In this document: piece by piece, positions 3,436 to 6,307 of the stretch
Position numbering within the stretch: position 1 is the first letter of the stretch
Layout of the letters: each line of letters starts with the position of its first letter
From: Desulfamplus sp.
GTDB lineage: Bacteria > Desulfobacterota > Desulfobacteria > Desulfobacterales > Desulfobacteraceae
Direction of reading: 5' to 3'
Assembly (NCBI GenBank): GCA_015233755.1
Contig: JADFXA010000134.1
Span: 1-6,307, forward strand
DNA length: 6,307 nucleotides
Notes under the pieces: model-generated
Seen by the model: only the letters and a program-made list of their open reading frames with translations
What the model was told of the DNA's origin: nothing
The model's database searches: none
Made by a program: the position numbers and the translations under genes

Positions 3436-6307
3436 ATGCCAAAAAGAACAGATATTAATAAAATTCTTATTATAGGTGCAGGCCCGATCATCATAAGTCA
3501 GGCTTGCGAATTTGACTATTCAGGAACTCAAGCGTGCAAGGCTTTGAAAGAGGAGGGATATGAGGTAGTTTTGATAAACTCTAACCCTGCCACAATTATG
3601 ACTGACCCTGATACAGCAGACAGAGTGTATATAGAACCAATAACTCCTGAAACAGTTGAAAAGGTAATTGCAAAAGAGCGGCCTGATGCACTTTTGCCGA
3701 CACTTGGCGGTCAAACGGGCTTAAATACTGCTGTTGAGGTTGCTAAACGGGGGGTTCTTGAAAAATATAATGTTGAGATGATTGGAGCATCTGTTCAGTC
3801 CATAAAAAAAGCAGAAGATAGAGAGCTTTTTCGCGATGCTATGAATCGGATAAACTTACGTATCCCCCAAAGCGGATTTGCAACAAACATGTTTGAGGTA
3901 GAGAAGGTTGCTGAAGAGATAGGCTTTCCAATAATTGTTAGGCCAAGTTTTACACTTGGCGGAACTGGCGGCGGTGTTGCCTATAATCCTGAAGAGCTTG
4001 CTACTCTTGCAAAAAGAGGTCTTGATGCAAGTTTTATAGGTCAAGTTATGCTTGAAGAGTCAGTTCTTGGCTGGAAAGAGTATGAGCTTGAGGTTATGAG
4101 AGATCACGCTGGAAATGTCGTTATTATATGCTCTATTGAAAATATTGACCCAATGGGTGTTCACACAGGAGACAGTATAACCGTTGCACCTGCTCAAACT
4201 TTATCTGATAAAGAATACCAGATGCTAAGAGATGCCTCAATTGCAATTATGCAAGAGATTGGTGTTGATACTGGAGGTTCTAATGTTCAATTTGCCATAA
4301 ATCCTGTTAATGGAGAAATGATCATTGTTGAGATGAATCCAAGAGTATCAAGAAGCTCTGCACTTGCTTCAAAAGCTACTGGTTTTCCAATCGCAAAGAT
4401 TGCTGCAAAACTTGCAGTTGGTTTTACCTTAGATGAGATCAAAAACGACATCACGGGTGAGACTCTTGCCTGTTTTGAGCCATCAATTGATTACTGTGTT
4501 GTAAAGATTCCACGCTGGACATTTGAAAAGTTCCCTGAAGCTGATGATATTTTGACAACTGCTATGAAATCAGTTGGAGAAACGATGTCAATTGGCAGAA
4601 CCTTTAAAGAGTCTTTGCAAAAAGGGCTGCGTTCGCTTGAGATTGGCAGATTTGGATTTGGCGCTGATGGAAAAGACCCCGCTGTTGGAACTGTTTCAAG
4701 AACAGAACTTGAATATAGGCTTGCAACTCCAAATTCACAAAGAATTTTTTATATAAAATATGCTCTTGAAAATGGAATGACTATTGAAACTATAAATGAG
4801 CTTACAGGTATTGATCCGTGGTTTTTATATCAGATGAAGCAGATTGTCGATTTTCAAAAAACAATAGAGACGCATGGCGGCGAATCTTTGCAATCTAAAA
4901 TCTCTTTTGAAATAATGGAAAAGGCAAAACGTTGGGGATTTTCAGACAGACAGCTCGCGCACTTAACAGGTTTTTCAGAAGAGCAGATTGAAAATTACAG
5001 AAAGAAACTTGGTATTGTACCAGTATATAAACTTGTTGATACCTGTGCTGCAGAATTTAGAGCAACTACTCCTTATTATTACTCAACATATGAAAAAGAG
5101 TGTGAGGCGAGGGTCTCTTCTCGCAAAAAAGTTATGATTCTTGGCGGAGGACCAAACAGAATAGGGCAGGGGATTGAGTTTGATTATTGCTGTGTTCAAG
5201 CATCTTTTGCTTTAAGAGAAGAGGGTGTTGAAAGCATAATGGTAAACAGCAACCCTGAAACAGTCAGCACAGATTACGATACATCAGATAAACTATACTT
5301 TGAGCCTCTTACGCGTGAAGATGTTTTGCATATTATAGAAAAAGAGAAGCCTGATGGCGTAATTGTTCAGTTTGGCGGACAAACACCTTTAAATCTTGCA
5401 ACAGCTTTAAAAAAAGCAGGTGCCTCAATTATTGGTACAAGTCCAGAGAGTATTGATATGGCTGAAAATAGAGACCTATTTCAGGCAATGCTTAAAAAAC
5501 TCAATATTGCCCAGCCGGCAAACGGTATTGCTGCAAATTTTCCAGAGGCTCAAAAGGTTGCTAAAGAGATTGGATACCCTGTTATGGTAAGACCTTCGTT
5601 TGTGCTTGGCGGGAGAGCCATGAAGATAGTTTATGAGCCAAAAGAGCTTGAAGAGTATTTTAACCTTGCAATATCAGCCTCCCCTGATCACCCTGTTTTG
5701 ATTGATCAATTTCTTGAAGATGCGTTTGAGCTTGATGTTGATGCAATTTGTGATGGTGACCGAACAATAATAGGCGGAATGATGGAGCATATTGAAGAGG
5801 CTGGCATCCACTCTGGAGATTCCGCCTGTGTGTTGCCACCTTATAGTATTCCAGAAAATTTAATCAATGAGATGGCAGATGCTACCCGTGCTTTAGCAAA
5901 AGAGCTTAAAGTTATAGGACTTATGAATATCCAGTTTGCCATTATGAATAATAAAGTCTATGTGCTTGAGGTCAATCCAAGAGCATCAAGAACAGTTCCG
6001 TTTGTAAGCAAAGCTACTGGTGTTCCTTTGGCTAAACTTGCCACAAAGGTGATGCTTGGCAAAAAGCTTGATGAGCTTGGCCTTACAAAAGAGGTTATAC
6101 CGCTGCACTATTCAGTTAAAGAGGCTGTTATGCCATTTGACAGATTTGACAAGGTTGATCCTGTACTTGGTCCTGAGATGAAATCAACTGGCGAAGTTAT
6201 GGGAATTGACATGGATCTGGGGGCAGCAGTTGCTAAAGCCCAGCTTGGTGCAGGTCAAAACCTTCCAACTCATGGCACTGTGTTTATAAGTGTTCAAGAC
6301 AGCGATA
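3436..6307 (+). CDS. carB: Carbamoyl-phosphate synthase large subunit (3' end outside window)
   Basis: The frame is open from ATG 3436 to the right edge, giving 957 complete codons with no stop. E. coli CarB has 1073 residues, so about 120 are missing. The enzyme makes carbamoyl phosphate from bicarbonate, ammonia delivered by CarA, and two ATP. The N-terminal carboxyphosphate half shows R129, R169 (VRPSFTLGGTGGG), Q285, E299 and N301, at the same numbers as in E. coli. An oligomerisation region follows (about 400-555). The carbamate-phosphorylating half opens with GGGPNRIGQGIEFDYCC and carries R719 (VRPSFVLGGRAM), Q833, E845 and N847, the E. coli sites shifted by four. All these ATP and metal ligands are intact. 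Only the first dozen residues of the C-terminal MGS-like allosteric domain are visible (HGTVFISVQD, from 946), so sensitivity to UMP or ornithine cannot be judged. The start agrees with the typical MPKRTDI opening, though the Shine-Dalgarno is weak (AGGA at 3419-3422, 13 bases away). One oddity is Ser at position 21, where Gly is usual. Confidence 0.97.
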   Translation, partial: MPKRTDINKILIIGAGPIIISQACEFDYSGTQACKALKEEGYEVVLINSNPATIMTDPDTADRVYIEPITPETVEKVIAKERPDALLPTLGGQTGLNTAVEVAKRGVLEKYNVEMIGASVQSIKKAEDRELFRDAMNRINLRIPQSGFATNMFEVEKVAEEIGFPIIVRPSFTLGGTGGGVAYNPEELATLAKRGLDASFIGQVMLEESVLGWKEYELEVMRDHAGNVVIICSIENIDPMGVHTGDSITVAPAQTLSDKEYQMLRDASIAIMQEIGVDTGGSNVQFAINPVNGEMIIVEMNPRVSRSSALASKATGFPIAKIAAKLAVGFTLDEIKNDITGETLACFEPSIDYCVVKIPRWTFEKFPEADDILTTAMKSVGETMSIGRTFKESLQKGLRSLEIGRFGFGADGKDPAVGTVSRTELEYRLATPNSQRIFYIKYALENGMTIETINELTGIDPWFLYQMKQIVDFQKTIETHGGESLQSKISFEIMEKAKRWGFSDRQLAHLTGFSEEQIENYRKKLGIVPVYKLVDTCAAEFRATTPYYYSTYEKECEARVSSRKKVMILGGGPNRIGQGIEFDYCCVQASFALREEGVESIMVNSNPETVSTDYDTSDKLYFEPLTREDVLHIIEKEKPDGVIVQFGGQTPLNLATALKKAGASIIGTSPESIDMAENRDLFQAMLKKLNIAQPANGIAANFPEAQKVAKEIGYPVMVRPSFVLGGRAMKIVYEPKELEEYFNLAISASPDHPVLIDQFLEDAFELDVDAICDGDRTIIGGMMEHIEEAGIHSGDSACVLPPYSIPENLINEMADATRALAKELKVIGLMNIQFAIMNNKVYVLEVNPRASRTVPFVSKATGVPLAKLATKVMLGKKLDELGLTKEVIPLHYSVKEAVMPFDRFDKVDPVLGPEMKSTGEVMGIDMDLGAAVAKAQLGAGQNLPTHGTVFISVQDSD

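Noticed and set aside
3520..4044. Two - strand frames (3520-3714 and 3856-4044) inside carB
   Set aside because: Both are opposite the conserved N-terminal ATP-grasp half of CarB, which reads through without interruption.
4574..4756. 60-codon + strand frame inside carB
   Set aside because: It overlaps the intact CarB frame, which matches the family on both sides; it is not a frameshift.
3436..6307. Internal similarity between the two halves of carB as a possible duplication event of interest
   Set aside because: This tandem ATP-grasp duplication is ancient and universal in CarB.

Overview
This is an AT-rich bacterial window in which every supported gene lies on the + strand. It holds the tail of a probable antitoxin gene, a PIN-domain toxin, a periplasmic solute-binding protein, carA, a DedA-family membrane protein and carB, which runs off the right edge. 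The split glutamine-dependent carbamoyl-phosphate synthetase, the Shine-Dalgarno sites and the DedA protein all indicate a bacterium. The exported binding protein has a plain type I signal peptide rather than a lipobox, which suits a diderm with a periplasm. An AT-rich Nitrospirota- or Desulfobacterota-like genome would fit, but that is only an impression and nothing here fixes the phylum.

Layout. Positions 1-578 form a two-gene cassette: the last 34 codons of a UPF0175-like antitoxin overlap by 4 bases (ATGA) with a complete DUF3368/PIN-domain protein. A gap of 149 bases carries a small perfect inverted repeat and a strong ribosome binding site. Next comes a stand-alone SBP_bac_3-type binding protein (728-1525) with no permease or ATPase beside it. 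After 54 bases comes carA (1580-2734). After another 54 bases comes a YohD-like DedA protein (2789-3334) that starts at TTG. A gap of 101 bases follows, then carB (3436 to the edge). There is no gene-free stretch longer than 150 bases, and I found no RNA gene, CRISPR array, insertion sequence or convincing intrinsic terminator.

How the genes work together. CarA supplies ammonia from glutamine, and CarB uses it with bicarbonate and two ATP to make carbamoyl phosphate for pyrimidine and arginine synthesis. CarB keeps the ATP-site residues checked in both halves. The DedA gene between them has no known biochemical link to this reaction and may simply be a passenger in the operon, or a candidate for co-regulated envelope lipid recycling. 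The toxin-antitoxin pair and the binding protein look like unrelated neighbours.

The window is mostly ordinary. The points worth a second look are the DedA gene that splits carA from carB, the orphan binding protein with an altered ligand pocket and a CxxC at its mature N-terminus, and the separate leader in front of carB. I see no evidence for a wholly new system.
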